From Acidobacteriota bacterium (lineage in GTDB: Bacteria; Acidobacteriota; Thermoanaerobaculia; Multivoradales; JAHEKO01): a stretch of 7,047 nt of DNA. Positions 6,699-7,047 of this stretch are shown piece by piece. Under the pieces are notes generated by a model, which had not been told where the DNA came from, made no database searches, and saw nothing but the letters and a program-made list of their open reading frames with translations. Both the position numbers and the translations under genes were made by a program. The DNA is taken from assembly GCA_024638355.1 (NCBI GenBank), contig JAHEKO010000196.1, positions 1-7,047 on the forward strand. Direction: 5' to 3'. Numbering within the stretch: position 1 is the stretch's first letter; every line of letters begins with the position of its first letter.

Positions 6699-7047
6699 TT
6701 GCGAAGGATTCTCGACGCCAAGCAGATCACGCGCGTGATTCGGCGAATGGCCGGAGAGCTGGTCGAAATGGAGCGGGATGCGAGCGACCTCATGCTGGTG
6801 GGAATCCGCACTCGCGGCGTGCCGCTGGCCGAGAGGCTGGCGGCCCAGATCCTCAAGATGGAGAAGGTCGAGGTGCCGGTGGGCGTGCTCGACATCACGC
6901 TCTATCGCGACGATCTTTCGACCATAGCGCCGCAGCCGGTGGTCAAGGAGACCCACTTCCCGACCACCCTGGCCGACCGGGCCCTGGTGCTGTGCGACGA
7001 CGTGCTCTACACCGGACGAACCATCCGCGCGGCGATGGACGCGCTGA
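6699..7047 (+). CDS. pyrR: PyrR: pyrimidine operon regulator / uracil phosphoribosyltransferase (3' end outside window)
   Basis: The first 116 codons of about 180 are present; the frame is still open at the window edge (the final 'tga' is out of frame). PyrR binds UMP/UTP and PRPP, then binds pyr mRNA to lower expression of de novo pyrimidine genes; many members also have uracil phosphoribosyltransferase activity. The N-terminus LRRILDAKQITRVIRRMAGE and LVGIRTRGVPLAERLA (33-48) match the family. LDITLYRDDLS (64-74) is a PyrR hallmark that separates it from other phosphoribosyltransferases, and VLCDDVLYTGRT (97-108) is the PRPP-binding loop. The start is TTG with a good ribosome binding site. 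The short leader leaves no room for a transcription attenuator before pyrR itself. In many genomes pyrR leads pyrB and pyrC, so a pyr operon probably continues to the right; this is inference. Confidence 0.95.
   Translation, partial: MRRILDAKQITRVIRRMAGELVEMERDASDLMLVGIRTRGVPLAERLAAQILKMEKVEVPVGVLDITLYRDDLSTIAPQPVVKETHFPTTLADRALVLCDDVLYTGRTIRAAMDAL

Noticed and set aside
6249..6956. A 235-codon minus-strand frame spanning the smc start, the intergenic region and pyrR
   Set aside because: It crosses the pyrR promoter and is antisense to pyrR; its similarity to a protein is only the out-of-frame shadow of smc.

Overview
This 7,047-bp window is uniformly GC-rich, with strong G/C bias at third codon positions. 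It reads as ordinary chromosomal DNA from a Gram-negative bacterium: one product is a signal-peptidase-II lipoprotein. A pyrR gene next to a canonical smc, in a high-GC Gram-negative setting, would fit a lineage such as Acidobacteriota, but the sequence does not prove this and I hold it only as a weak guess.

Layout, left to right. (1) Positions 2-603, plus strand: a type II toxin-antitoxin pair. It consists of the C-terminal end of a Phd/VapB-like antitoxin, cut by the window edge, and a complete PIN-domain toxin (vapC-like) that starts on a TTG overlapping the antitoxin stop. (2) Positions 604-725: a 122-bp gap with a GC-rich hairpin, a weak promoter-like pair and the ribosome binding site of the next gene. 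(3) Positions 726-2855, plus strand: a complete oligopeptidase B (family S9A) with an intact Ser/Asp/His triad and an N-terminal lipoprotein signal. (4) Positions 2856-3004: the convergent gap between ptrB and smc, bounded by two nearly identical hairpins that probably end the two converging transcripts. (5) Positions 3005-6535, minus strand: a complete smc of 1,176 codons. (6) Positions 6536-6698: a divergent intergenic region with a good sigma70-type promoter for the gene to its right. (7) Positions 6699-7047, plus strand: the first 116 codons of pyrR, cut by the window edge.

The genes do not form a single pathway. The toxin-antitoxin pair is a self-contained module. The peptidase is an exported, membrane-anchored enzyme that cleaves short peptides. 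SMC is the chromosome condensation and segregation ATPase, with no scpA or scpB visible nearby. PyrR is a pyrimidine sensor and RNA-binding regulator that probably starts a pyr operon to the right of the window. I see no phage genes, insertion sequence, CRISPR array, tRNA or rRNA, and I do not see a new biological system. The points most worth a second look are the lipoprotein form of oligopeptidase B with changed subsite residues, the duplicated hairpin between ptrB and smc, the SMC hinge lacking two of four conserved glycines, and a PyrR-box-like core overlapping the pyrR ribosome binding site.
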